Assembly: GCA_021832085.1 (NCBI GenBank)
Contig: JAKBLM010000012.1
Span: 20,782 to 84,781 of the forward strand
Source: Acidobacteriota bacterium
GTDB lineage: Bacteria; Acidobacteriota; Terriglobia; Acidiferrales; UBA7541
Direction: 5' to 3'
DNA length: 64,000 nt
The notes below the pieces were generated by a model. It was not told the DNA's origin and made no database searches. It was given only the letters and a program-made list of their open reading frames with translations. Positions 18,478 through 27,017 of the stretch are shown one piece after another (the stretch's first letter is position 1; each line of letters begins with the position of its first letter). A program made the position numbers and the translations under genes.

Positions 18478-19920
18478 TTGAGTTCGGCTGATTTTGTTGC
18501 TCTCTTACCGCTAATTGTTCTGGGCGCCACCGCGATCGTGGTCATGATGTCGATCGCTTTCCGTCGCAGCCACGCCCTGGCCTCCACGCTGACACTGGTG
18601 GGCCTCGCGGTTGCCTTCTGGTCGCTTTGGCCGGCGGCTGGCGAGGTGCCGCGCCAGGTGACGCCGCTGCTCGTCATCGACCGCTTCGCGCTCTATTATT
18701 TCGGCCTGATCATCGCCGCCACCTTTGCCGTGGTGCTCATGTCCTACGGCTATCTCGAGCGGCACGACGTCCGGCGCGAGGAGTTCTACGTACTGCTGCT
18801 GGTCGCCGCGCTCGGCTCTGCGGTTCTCGTCTCCTCCGACCATTTCATTTCCTTCTTCCTCGGGCTGGAAATCCTCAGCGTCACGCTCTACGCCCTTTCC
18901 GCCTATCTCACCGAACGCGGCATCGCGCTCGAGGCCGGCATGAAATATCTGGTGCTGGCCGCCGCTTCAGCCGCCTTCCTGCTTTTCGGCATGGCACTGG
19001 TCTACGCCGAGACCGGCACAATGTCCTTCCCTCAGCTCGCCAGCGATTTCGCCGCCGGCGGCGCCGCCCATCTCTGGGTGCTGGCCGGGATCGCCTTCAT
19101 GGTCACCGGCTTCGGGTTCAAGCTCGCCGTCGTCCCCTTCCATCTGTGGACGCCCGACGTTTATCAGGGCGCACCGGCCCCGGTCACCGCTTTCGTCGCC
19201 AGCGTTTCCAAGGGCGCGATGTTTGCGATCCTGCTTCGCTTCTTCTATCAGTCGGGTTCGCGCGACCTGCACGCCACGCTGCTGATCTTCGGCATCATCG
19301 CGATTGCCTCGATGATCGCCGGCAATCTGATGGCGCTGTTCCAGAACAACGTCAAGCGCATCCTCGCCTACTCCTCGATCGCCCATCTGGGCTACCTGCT
19401 TGTAGCCTTCGAGGCTGGCGGACTCTTCGGCGCCGCGGCTGGCACTTTCTACCTCACCGCCTACATGATCACCACGCTCGGCGCCTTCGGCGTGATCGCG
19501 GTCCTTTCCGCCTCCGGGCGCGACGCCGAGGATATCGAGGATTACCGCGGCCTGTTCTGGCGCCGCCCGGGGCTTGCCACCGTCTTCACCGTGATGCTTT
19601 TCTCGCTCGCGGGCATCCCGCTCACCGCCGGCTTCCTCGGCAAGTTTTACACCGTGGCCGCTGGCACCAACTCCTCGATCTGGGTGCTGATCTTCGTGCT
19701 CGTGGCGACCAGCGTGATCGGGCTCTTTTACTATTTGCGGGTGGTCGTTGCGCTGTTTGCCACCGAGCACATTCCGAGCGATGCGGAACGGCCATTGCCG
19801 GTCGTGCCCGCCATGGGCGGCGTGACATTGGGGGTGCTGGCCCTTGCACTGATCTGGCTGGGCGTCTACCCGCACGTCATCCTTCACGCCATCCAATCGG
19901 CCATGTCCGGCATCTTCTGA
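18478..19920 (+). CDS. nuoN: NADH-quinone oxidoreductase subunit N
   Basis: Third antiporter-like proton-pumping subunit and last gene of the operon (480 residues, about 14 helices). Motifs: FFLGLEILSVTLYALSAYL with the conserved Glu, FKLAVVPFHLWTPDVYQGAP, KRILAYSSIAHLGYLLVA and FSLAGIPLTAGFLGKFY. The start is TTG at 18478, 3 nt after the nuoM stop and behind CGGAGGTAACGG, which overlaps the nuoM end. No clear rho-independent terminator follows, so transcription may end by Rho. Confidence 0.95.
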   Translation: MSSADFVALLPLIVLGATAIVVMMSIAFRRSHALASTLTLVGLAVAFWSLWPAAGEVPRQVTPLLVIDRFALYYFGLIIAATFAVVLMSYGYLERHDVRREEFYVLLLVAALGSAVLVSSDHFISFFLGLEILSVTLYALSAYLTERGIALEAGMKYLVLAAASAAFLLFGMALVYAETGTMSFPQLASDFAAGGAAHLWVLAGIAFMVTGFGFKLAVVPFHLWTPDVYQGAPAPVTAFVASVSKGAMFAILLRFFYQSGSRDLHATLLIFGIIAIASMIAGNLMALFQNNVKRILAYSSIAHLGYLLVAFEAGGLFGAAAGTFYLTAYMITTLGAFGVIAVLSASGRDAEDIEDYRGLFWRRPGLATVFTVMLFSLAGIPLTAGFLGKFYTVAAGTNSSIWVLIFVLVATSVIGLFYYLRVVVALFATEHIPSDAERPLPVVPAMGGVTLGVLALALIWLGVYPHVILHAIQSAMSGIF

Positions 19921-20294
19921 TCGTTCGCGGCCTCATTGCCGGACTTCCGCACTTCTGCATTTGCGCCCCTGCCATTTCGCAGACCTCTGCGAGATCAGAT
20001 TACCCGCGCGAAGGAAAGCGACATTTCGGCCTGGACTTCCATGCGGCCGGAATTATGGCTTGGTGTTTGTTGAGACCCGGCGCCGCTCGCACTTTTCGCG
20101 AAATCCGCCGCCGGCTTCGAAAAGAAAGACACTCCATCCCGTGACCGCCAGCGCCGGGCCTTCGGCAAGGCGGCCTTTGCCCCTGCACACCTTCGCTTGG
20201 AGACACAAAAACCGCGCCACCGGTTTGAGGGGCTGCGGAAGGAACTGCGTGTGGAAGGGCGGAGCAGCGCGGGCGACCCCGCCCCGAAATTGGG
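19921..20294. other. Intergenic region between nuoN and the cold-shock gene
   Basis: About 370 bases between two convergent genes. I see no convincing coding sequence, RNA gene or perfect terminator. The stretch is GC-rich, with short imperfect inverted repeats only. Confidence 0.5.
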
Positions 20295-20498
20295 CTACAA
20301 CCCTACGACGTTCTCGGCCTGCAGTCCTTTCGGGCCAGTGCGGACCTCGAATTCGACGGTTTGGCCTTCGCTCAGCGTGCGATAGCCGTCAGCCTGAATC
20401 GCCGAGAAATGGACGAACACGTCCTCGCCCGTTTCCCGGCGGATGAAACCGTACCCCTTCGTCGCGTTAAACCACTTCACCACACCTTGCTCTCTCAC
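20295..20498 (-). CDS. Cold-shock domain protein
   Basis: Single OB-fold nucleic-acid chaperone of the CspA family that binds single-stranded RNA/DNA and relaxes mRNA structure. Motifs: [17 protein letters not shown] (with RNP1, KGYGFI) and [10 protein letters not shown] (RNP2, VFVHF), ending in [14 protein letters not shown] start at 20496-20498 gives 67 residues, the standard length, with GAGGTGG about 11 nt upstream; a GTG four codons further upstream (20510) is an alternative. It is divergent from the Crp/Fnr gene. Cold inducibility cannot be judged from the sequence. Confidence 0.93.
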   Translation of the reverse strand: MREQGVVKWFNATKGYGFIRRETGEDVFVHFSAIQADGYRTLSEGQTVEFEVRTGPKGLQAENVVGL

Positions 20499-20708
20499 CT
20501 CTACTTCCACCTCAATTCAAGAAAATTGTTCGCGGCTCCTCGAACCCCGGCCCCGCCCGACGGACGCACGGACCCAGCGCACCTGATCTGCGGCCGGCTC
20601 AGCGGGTGGGAACCTCAAAGAGCTACAAACGCAACGAAATGGTAGCATGGGCCTGCCCGCGGCCCAAACCTAAATTCCGTTACTGTCCCATTTCGGGAAG
20701 GGGCATCT

Positions 20709-21428
20709 ATGTCCTACAATATGCGGGCCATGAGCCAGCTCGAAGCCATGACACAGATGCTCCACCGCGTCGCTCTCTTCGCCGATCTTTCCGGGGAGGA
20801 AATCGATTTCCTGGCCCGCCGTGTGGTCCTTCGTCGGGCCTCGAACGGGGAAATGATCTTCTCGGAAGGAGATCCGTGCACCGGGTTGTTCGTCGTCCAA
20901 TCCGGACAGGTGAAAATTTTCAAAACTTCGGCCGACGGCCGCGAGCAGGTGCTGCTGATCGCCGGCCCGGGCGCCACCGTTGCGGAATTGCCCGTCTTTG
21001 ACGGGGGCCCCTATCCAGCTTCGGGCTCGGCGATCAATGAGGCCGCGCTCTTCGAGGTGCGCAAGGAGGACGTGCGGCAACTCTGCCTCGAGCATCCGGA
21101 AGTAGCCCTGAAACTGCTTCGGGTGGTCGGTTCGCGGCTGCGCCGATTGGTGGCGATGATCGAGGAACTCTCTTTTACCACCGTTCGCCAGCGGCTCGCG
21201 TCTTTGCTCCTGCGCCAAGCGCAGGCGAAAGGCCAGAAGACGGCTCGCGGCATCGAATTCGATTTGCCGTGGACGCACCAGGAACTTGCCGCGCAGATCG
21301 GCACGGTGCGAGAACTGGTCTCCCGCAACCTCAGCCGCTTCCAATCGACCGGTGTGATCCAGATCGAGGGGCGCCGCGTAATCGTCGGCAACCCCGAAGC
21401 GCTCGAGGCCGAAACCAAATCTTCCTGA
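20709..21428 (+). CDS. Crp/Fnr-family transcriptional regulator
   Basis: A 239-residue regulator with an N-terminal cyclic-nucleotide-binding fold (about residues 20-140, with NGEMIFSEGDPCTGLFVVQS and GRE next to the pocket) and a C-terminal winged HTH (about 165-225, with WTHQELAAQIGTVRELVSRN). There is no N-terminal Cys cluster of the FNR type, so direct 4Fe-4S oxygen sensing is unlikely; the ligand is unknown. The HTH recognition helix has the usual TxRE..SR pattern of the family. GGGAAGGGGCATCT precedes the ATG. It faces a hemerythrin gene, which hints at an oxygen- or NO-related regulon, but this is inference. Confidence 0.9.
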   Translation: MSYNMRAMSQLEAMTQMLHRVALFADLSGEEIDFLARRVVLRRASNGEMIFSEGDPCTGLFVVQSGQVKIFKTSADGREQVLLIAGPGATVAELPVFDGGPYPASGSAINEAALFEVRKEDVRQLCLEHPEVALKLLRVVGSRLRRLVAMIEELSFTTVRQRLASLLLRQAQAKGQKTARGIEFDLPWTHQELAAQIGTVRELVSRNLSRFQSTGVIQIEGRRVIVGNPEALEAETKSS

Positions 21429-21476
21429 TCGGGCAGGCTGGCGCAGCCCGGAATTGCGCGAAGCCGCCCGCGTCGC

Positions 21477-22055
21477 TCAGCTTTTGGTCGTGCCGGCCGT
21501 CGCGCTGACTTCCTCGAAAATCTTGGCCATCCGCGCGTGCAGCCGCTCGTGTGTTCCCCGGCCCATCTTTTCGATTTCGAGTTGCTCGAATTGGGCGGCG
21601 AGCGCCTCTTCCTCGGCCGGCGAGAGAATCCCTTCGGCCATCGGGAAGAGCACCTGGTTCTCCTTCAGGATGTGCTCGCGCAGCAATTGGGCGTATCTCC
21701 TGGCCGCCGACGCCCATCCCTTGCCCGCCTCACGATCGCCTTTTTCATAGGCGCTGGCCAGTTCCTTCATTTGCCGTGCCAGTTGCCGGCCTTCCTCATG
21801 TTCGTGCAGCATCACGCCGATTGGTCCGCCGTGGACCGGCATGCCTTTTTTCGCCAGCGCCGGAAAGAAAAGTTCCTCTTCCTTGCCGTGGTGGCATCGA
21901 TCGACAAACAACTCGAAAAATTCGCCGATTCCCCCGAGCAGGTCCGGCCGCACCGGTTCGCCCCGGTCGAGTTTTCCTGCGGCTTGTTCCGCCGCTTCCA
22001 GCATACGCGTCACGGCCTCGTGTTCCTGCCGCAGGATTGCTGTTGGTTGAGCCAT
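21477..22055 (-). CDS. Hemerythrin HHE-domain protein
   Basis: A 192-residue hemerythrin-like protein expected to bind a non-haem di-iron centre and to handle O2, NO or iron. Candidate ligands are in RQEHEAV (N-terminal), RCHHGKEEELFFPAL, MLHEHEEGR and REHILKENQVLF, which fit the H...HxxxE...H...HxxxE arrangement. The ATG at 22053-22055 lies directly after GGAGGAGGAGCAAGAC, which decides the start; 21 more in-frame codons upstream are not conserved. It is convergent with the Crp/Fnr gene. Function in repair of iron-sulfur centres (RIC/YtfE type) is possible, but no ScdA domain is present. Confidence 0.88.
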   Translation of the reverse strand: MAQPTAILRQEHEAVTRMLEAAEQAAGKLDRGEPVRPDLLGGIGEFFELFVDRCHHGKEEELFFPALAKKGMPVHGGPIGVMLHEHEEGRQLARQMKELASAYEKGDREAGKGWASAARRYAQLLREHILKENQVLFPMAEGILSPAEEEALAAQFEQLEIEKMGRGTHERLHARMAKIFEEVSATAGTTKS

Positions 22056-22236
22056 GTCTTGCTCCTCCTCCTGGCCAGTTTGCCGTGGCCGGGAGTTTTC
22101 GCCGATGACCTTGGTCACAACGCTGCCCGGCGATAGCTTGTGCCTCGGCGTGCCTTATGTCCCACCTACAGCTATGCCGTGGGAATCTTCAGCTGTTTGA
22201 CCGTCGGTTGCTTCCGCTCTGTTGTCGCGCTGGGGA

Positions 22237-24693
22237 TTACTGCTCGCGCAGGGCGTCGATCGGATTTACTCGGGCGGCGTGCCGCGCCGGCAGGTAGCAG
22301 GCGAGGTAGCCGGTGGCCACCACCAGCAAGGCGACACCGATATAGGTCGGTGGATCTGTTGCTTTGACACCGTAGAGCAAGCTTTCGAGCACGCGCGTCA
22401 GGGCCAGCGCCCCGGCCAGACCCACCGCCGCGCCCACCAGGATGACGCGAAGGCCCTGCCCAGCGATCATTCGGACAACGTCTCCGGTTTGTGCGCCGAG
22501 CGCGAGGCGAATACCGATCTCTTTCGTGCGCTGGGAAACCAGGTAGGAACCGACGCCGTAAACGCCCATCAGCGACAAGACCAGCGCGGTCAGCGCGAAG
22601 GTCCCCAGCAGTACAAGGTTGAAGCGCCGCCCGGCGGTCGACGCCGAGACGATCTGGTCCATCGTCTGGAAGCTGACCGGAAGACCGGGCTCGACCGCGC
22701 GTTCCATCTGGCGAGCGATGGGTACCAAGTCCGCTGTCGAGCGGCTGGTGCGCATCACCACCGAGAAATCGTTGGCGGGCCGTTGCCGGTAGTAAGAATA
22801 AAAGGTGGGAACGGCCGGCGAGCCGAGGGACCGGTTTCGCACGTCGCCCACCACCCCCACGATCCGAAACGGCTGCAGGTCCCCATCCATGTTCCCGAAT
22901 TCGATCATCTTGCCCAGTGGGTTCTCGCTGGGCCACTGGTTCTCCGCAAATGATTGGCTCACCACGGCCACGCTGGGTGCCTCCGGCCCGTCGCCATGCC
23001 GGAAGAGCCGCCCGCGCAGCAGCGGAATTCCCATGGCGTGAAAATACCCCGCGCTCGCCACCAGGTAAACAGCGTGCCCGGTTCGCGCCGGATCGTGCGC
23101 TAGGGAGAGGTAGGTTTTGGCCAGCTCCTTCATGCTGGAGAATTTTTCCGTGCTGTCCACCACCAGGTAGCCGCCGCTCCGGCTCAGGCCCGTTAATGGC
23201 AGAGCGCTCACCACGCCAACCGCATCGACACCGGGCACCGCGCGCAGCCGCCCGGTTATCGTATCCAGCACGTTGACCAGATGCAGCTTTTCGGCGGGCG
23301 TTTCCGGCCACACGTCGAGCAGATTCATCGCCAGCACGTGCTGCGACTCGAAGCCGGGATGGATCGTCAGCAGGTCGAACAAGCTACGGGCCAGCAGTAC
23401 CGCCCCCACCAGCAGCACCAAAGTTACGGCCACCTGCCCGCCCATCAGCATCAGCCGCAGCCGGTGACTGGAGGTGCCGCCGGTTTGCGTCCGCTCGCCG
23501 CCTTTCAGGCTTTCCTGGACGTCGCCGCTCGCCGAGCGCAACGCCGTCACCAGCCCCAGCGCGACCGCAATCACAATCGCGACCCCGGCAGCGAAGCCGA
23601 GCACGGCCGGGTGCACTCCCACATCTCTCGCCCGCGGCAATTTCCCCGGCTCGAGCGCCAGCAGCGCCTCCACTCCCCAGACGGCCACTGGCAAGCCGAG
23701 CAGGCTGCCGGCAACCGACAGAAGCAACGATTCCGCGACGAACTGCGAAGTCAGATGCCGATGGGTCGCCCCCAGCGCTACGCGCACCGCCAGTTCGCGT
23801 TGCCGCCCGGCCGCCTGGGCGAGCAGCAGGTTCGCCACGTTCGCGCAGGCCACCAGCAGCAGCAGACCCACTGCTCCCAGCAGGATCAGCAGCGCCGGCC
23901 GGGCATTGCCGACAATCTGATCTCGGAGCGGGACCAGTTTCACTCCCACCATGTAGGTCGAATCGCCATATTCCTGCCGGAGCCGCTGCGCCACTGCGGT
24001 TGCTTGGGCCTGTGCCTCGGCCAGCGTTACCCCTTCGCGCAGTCGGCCGATGCCCAGCCAATTCAGGCCGGTGCGGTAGGAGCTCATCGGAAAAAGCTCG
24101 CGCGGGAACCACATCTCGGTGTTTCCGGGGTAGTTGAAACCAGCCGGCATGACGCCAATGATCGTCACGAGGTGGCCGGAGACTTTCAGATGGTGCGAGG
24201 AGAAATTCGGTGCCCCGCCGAGATAACGCTGCCAGAAACCGTAGCTCACCAATACGACAGGCGTGCCGCCAACGTAGAGTTGGTTGACTGAGAATTCGTG
24301 CCCGAGAAACGGGCGAACGCCCATGACGCGGAAGAAATCCTGCGAAACGGAAGCCACCGTGGCCAGCGTCGGCTCACTTCCTCCAACCACCGGCTCCCGG
24401 TCGCTGTTGAACTCGGCCAAGCCGGAGAGCCCGCTGATCTGCCGCCGCAGGTCGAGAAAGTCCGGGTCGGAGAGCCGGGCCCGGTTGTTCCGATGGGTCA
24501 CTTCGTAGACGCGAACGATTCGGTTCGCTTTGGGGTAGGGGAGCGGCCGGAGCAGAACGCCATCGACCACGCTGAAGATCGCTGTGGCGCCCCCGATGCC
24601 CAGGGCCAGGGTCACCACCGCAATCGCCGTGAATCCGGGTCTCTTGATGAGCAGCCGAGTTCCGTAGCGCAGCCCCTGCCAGAACGTCCCCAA
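22237..24693 (-). CDS. MacB/FtsX-type ABC transporter permease (acidobacterial orphan-permease type)
   Basis: An 818-residue membrane protein with two FtsX-like units. The first helix (RPGFTAIAVVTLALGIGGAT near residue 20) is followed by a MacB periplasmic core domain, then the FtsX helices (LLLLVACANVANLLLAQAAG, then two more). A second periplasmic domain and three C-terminal helices end in HAARVNPIDALREQ. There is no ATPase domain or adjacent ATPase gene, as is typical for the duplicated orphan permeases common in Acidobacteria. A TTG start at 24691-24693 is preferred because GGAGGGCGGAGAC precedes it. Substrate unknown; MacB-like export or lipoprotein release is possible. Confidence 0.88.
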   Translation of the reverse strand: MGTFWQGLRYGTRLLIKRPGFTAIAVVTLALGIGGATAIFSVVDGVLLRPLPYPKANRIVRVYEVTHRNNRARLSDPDFLDLRRQISGLSGLAEFNSDREPVVGGSEPTLATVASVSQDFFRVMGVRPFLGHEFSVNQLYVGGTPVVLVSYGFWQRYLGGAPNFSSHHLKVSGHLVTIIGVMPAGFNYPGNTEMWFPRELFPMSSYRTGLNWLGIGRLREGVTLAEAQAQATAVAQRLRQEYGDSTYMVGVKLVPLRDQIVGNARPALLILLGAVGLLLLVACANVANLLLAQAAGRQRELAVRVALGATHRHLTSQFVAESLLLSVAGSLLGLPVAVWGVEALLALEPGKLPRARDVGVHPAVLGFAAGVAIVIAVALGLVTALRSASGDVQESLKGGERTQTGGTSSHRLRLMLMGGQVAVTLVLLVGAVLLARSLFDLLTIHPGFESQHVLAMNLLDVWPETPAEKLHLVNVLDTITGRLRAVPGVDAVGVVSALPLTGLSRSGGYLVVDSTEKFSSMKELAKTYLSLAHDPARTGHAVYLVASAGYFHAMGIPLLRGRLFRHGDGPEAPSVAVVSQSFAENQWPSENPLGKMIEFGNMDGDLQPFRIVGVVGDVRNRSLGSPAVPTFYSYYRQRPANDFSVVMRTSRSTADLVPIARQMERAVEPGLPVSFQTMDQIVSASTAGRRFNLVLLGTFALTALVLSLMGVYGVGSYLVSQRTKEIGIRLALGAQTGDVVRMIAGQGLRVILVGAAVGLAGALALTRVLESLLYGVKATDPPTYIGVALLVVATGYLACYLPARHAARVNPIDALREQ

Positions 24694-25020
24694 GTCTCCG
24701 CCCTCCGTCTCGACCAAGCACAATGTCTTTGGGTTACGCGGATCGAGAGTCGGTTACGGGATTTCGAGGCACACCGGAACTCGCGCGCGGCTGTGCCCGG
24801 CGTGTTTTCACCCCGTTGTGGACTTTCCAGGGATGATCCCGGTCCTTTTCCGATCCGGCCCCATTGATCCTGCCGCCGTGAACGGCCCCCTCTCCGTTGC
24901 GGCGTCTGAAATCCCCTCCTTTTTTCGATCAAAAAAAGCGGTGCGGCACGGTTTTTTCGGCCGCCGTGTCGCAAGCGGCACCGCACCCGCCGAACCCTGC
25001 TGGAAACGCCTGCAGGCCGG
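24694..25020. other. Intergenic region upstream of the permease gene
   Basis: About 330 bases between the PEBP gene and the permease gene, both leftward. It holds the terminator at 24930-24985 and, between this and 24693, presumably the permease promoter. No ORF of interest is seen. Confidence 0.5.
24930..24985 (-). terminator. Rho-independent terminator of the PEBP gene
   Basis: On the minus strand GCGGTGCCGCTTGCGACACGG pairs imperfectly with CCGTGCCGCACCGC (24938-24951), followed by seven T (24931-24937). It lies 36 nt after the PEBP stop and would separate that gene from the permease. Confidence 0.7.
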
Positions 25021-25608
25021 CTACCGGCGCTTGTAAAGGCCCATGAATTCCGCCTGCGCCAGCACGTGGCCCTTCATCGCGCGTTCCAGATCGCCGTGGC
25101 TCGCACCGGGAGCCAGATCCAGCTTCTTGTCGATCGCGTAGAGCCGGAAATAGTAGTGGTGTGCCGGTCCCGGCGGCGGGCAGGGCCCTCCATAACCGAT
25201 GCCGCCGAAACTGTTGCGCCCCTGGCGGGCGCCGTCTGGCAGCTCTTTTTGCTTGGGCAGGTTTTCGGGCAGTTCATGCGCGGTCGCCGGCAAGCTGTAG
25301 AGCACCCAATGAAAGAAGGTGCCACCGGGCGCGTCGGGATCCTCGGTCACCAGGCTGAAACTCTTTGTCCCGGTCGGCGCCCCGTCCCATTGCAGCGGCG
25401 GCGATACGTCCTTGCCGTCGCAAGTGAATCTTTGGGGAATGGTATCTCCCTGTTTCCATTGCGGGCTTTTCAGCGCGAACCCCATGGTTGCTCCTTTCCC
25501 CAGCCCCGCGCCGCCCCGCGCGGAGGTTTTGGTGCTGCAAGAAAGCAACATGCCGGCGGCCGCCACGCCCACCGTCACCAGGCCCAACCTTCGATGCCGC
25601 GCGCCCAT
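25021..25608 (-). CDS. YbhB/YbcL-type PEBP (Raf-kinase-inhibitor-like) lipoprotein
   Basis: Phosphatidylethanolamine-binding-protein fold (195 residues). Core motifs: VSPPLQWDGAPTGTKSFSLV, EDPDAPGGTFFHWVLY and GGIGYGGPCPPPGPAHHYYF, the ligand-pocket signature of the bacterial family. Upstream of the domain is a signal peptide with lipobox-like LLSC (VAAAGMLLSC), so the long form is probably a lipoprotein. The ATG at 25606-25608 follows GAGGTGG. A second ATG at 25485, behind GGGAAAGGAGCAACC, would give a cytosolic 154-residue protein of the usual YbhB length. Both forms may exist. Role unknown in bacteria. Confidence 0.88.
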   Translation of the reverse strand: MGARHRRLGLVTVGVAAAGMLLSCSTKTSARGGAGLGKGATMGFALKSPQWKQGDTIPQRFTCDGKDVSPPLQWDGAPTGTKSFSLVTEDPDAPGGTFFHWVLYSLPATAHELPENLPKQKELPDGARQGRNSFGGIGYGGPCPPPGPAHHYYFRLYAIDKKLDLAPGASHGDLERAMKGHVLAQAEFMGLYKRR

Positions 25609-25662
25609 CGGAACCACCTCATGTACATCGCTAAATGTTCCGCCCGCTGCCCGCTTGCGCCT

Positions 25663-26796
25663 TCAGGAGGAAAGAATGCGTAGCCGCGACGCGCCTCCGC
25701 CTGGGCCCGGCACGAACGGCCGGTCGCTGATCTGCCCTGCAAACCGCGCCGGCCAGCGGCCGGCAATCGCCGCGTCGCAGGATGGGCAGCGGCCGTTTGG
25801 GGGGAGATTGTAGCTCAGGATGAGGTAGCCGTAACGCTCAATGAGCAGCGCGTCACACTGGGGGCAGCGCGTGTTTTCGAGGTCGCCGACGCGGCCCGGC
25901 AGGTTGCCCGCGTAGACGTATCGTAGCCCAGCCTCGCGGCCGATCCGCGCTGCGCGCAGCAGCGTCTCGGCTGGTGTATTGGGAGGGCCGGCCATCTTGT
26001 AGTCCTTGTGGAAGGCGGTGACGTGCCACGGAATGTCTGGAGAGATGCCGGCCAGGAATTCCGCCATCCGGGTCAACTCGCCGTCGGAATCGTTGAAGCC
26101 GGGAATTACCAGCGTGACGACCTCCAGCCAGAATCCCATCGCGTGGATTCGCCGAATCCCGTCGAGGATTGGCCCCAACCGGCCACCCAGTTGCCGGTAA
26201 TGGCGGTCGTCGAAGCTCTTCAGGTCTACTTTGTAAAGGTCGACCCACGGCCGCAGGTATTCGAGCACCCGTGGCGTGGCGTTTCCATTGGAGACGAATC
26301 CGGTGGTGAGCTTCGCCTCGCGCGCCTCCCGGAACACGGCCACCGCCCATTCACTCGTGATCAGCGGCTCGTTGTAGGTGCTCACCACCACCTGCGCCTT
26401 TTGCCGCACCGCTTCGGCCACGATCTCGCCCGGCTCGATCCGCATCATCCCGGCTACCGCCGCCGGGTCGCGCAGCGCCTGCGACGTCACCCAGTTCTGG
26501 CAATACGCGCAGTGCAGATCGCAGCCCAGCATGCCAAAGCTGAAAGCCAGCGCGCCGGGATAGGCGTGGTGAAATGGCTTCTTCTCGATCGGGTCGCACT
26601 GCACGCCCGCCACGTAACCCCACGGTACCCGCAGCTGCCCGCTCCGGTTGAACCGGACCTTGCACACACCGGCTTGCCCTGGCGGAATCCGGCACTCGTG
26701 CCCGCAGGCATAGCAGCGCACCCAGTCCCGCCCCAGCCGGTCGTAGAGCTCTCCTTCACGGGTGTTTTCTTCGAGAATTTCCTTCAAAGAGGCCAT
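25663..26796 (-). CDS. AmmeMemoRadiSam-type radical SAM enzyme (AmrS-like)
   Basis: A 377-residue radical SAM protein. The canonical cluster motif CDLHCAYC (Cys92, Cys96, Cys99) sits after a Cys-rich N-terminal region (Cys28, 31, 35, 45: RCYACGHECRIPPGQAGVC). STYNEPLITSEW, FVSNGNATPRVLEYL and KVDLKSFDD follow the pyruvate-formate-lyase-activase-like family. CPQCDALLIERYGY and CPSCDAAIAGRWP near the C-terminus look like a zinc-ribbon pair. The start at 26796 gives MASLKEILEENTR; upstream codons lack conservation. In many genomes this enzyme occurs with AMMECR1 and MEMO domains; neither is adjacent here. Substrate unknown. Confidence 0.88.
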   Translation of the reverse strand: MASLKEILEENTREGELYDRLGRDWVRCYACGHECRIPPGQAGVCKVRFNRSGQLRVPWGYVAGVQCDPIEKKPFHHAYPGALAFSFGMLGCDLHCAYCQNWVTSQALRDPAAVAGMMRIEPGEIVAEAVRQKAQVVVSTYNEPLITSEWAVAVFREAREAKLTTGFVSNGNATPRVLEYLRPWVDLYKVDLKSFDDRHYRQLGGRLGPILDGIRRIHAMGFWLEVVTLVIPGFNDSDGELTRMAEFLAGISPDIPWHVTAFHKDYKMAGPPNTPAETLLRAARIGREAGLRYVYAGNLPGRVGDLENTRCPQCDALLIERYGYLILSYNLPPNGRCPSCDAAIAGRWPARFAGQISDRPFVPGPGGGASRLRILSS

Positions 26797-27017
26797 TTTC
26801 GCACGACCCCAGCGGGCCGGAACCTTGCCTGTATTATGCCAGAGTCCCAACTCACCGTCAGGTAGTTGCATCTGAAGATATAGCCTGCCCGCCGGGTCGG
26901 ATGTCCTTCCTGTGCGGCCCGGGTAGCCGTCGGTAGCGATTGGGTTCCCAAGTGGCGCTTACTCTTCGGTCTGTCGTAGGATGTGTAACTATGGGTTCTG
27001 GGCCTGGGAGGACGTGA

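Noticed and set aside
20520..20600. tRNA-like T-loop (GGTTCGAGG on minus strand)
   Set aside because: The bases around it do not form a T-stem, and no anticodon or acceptor arms are found.
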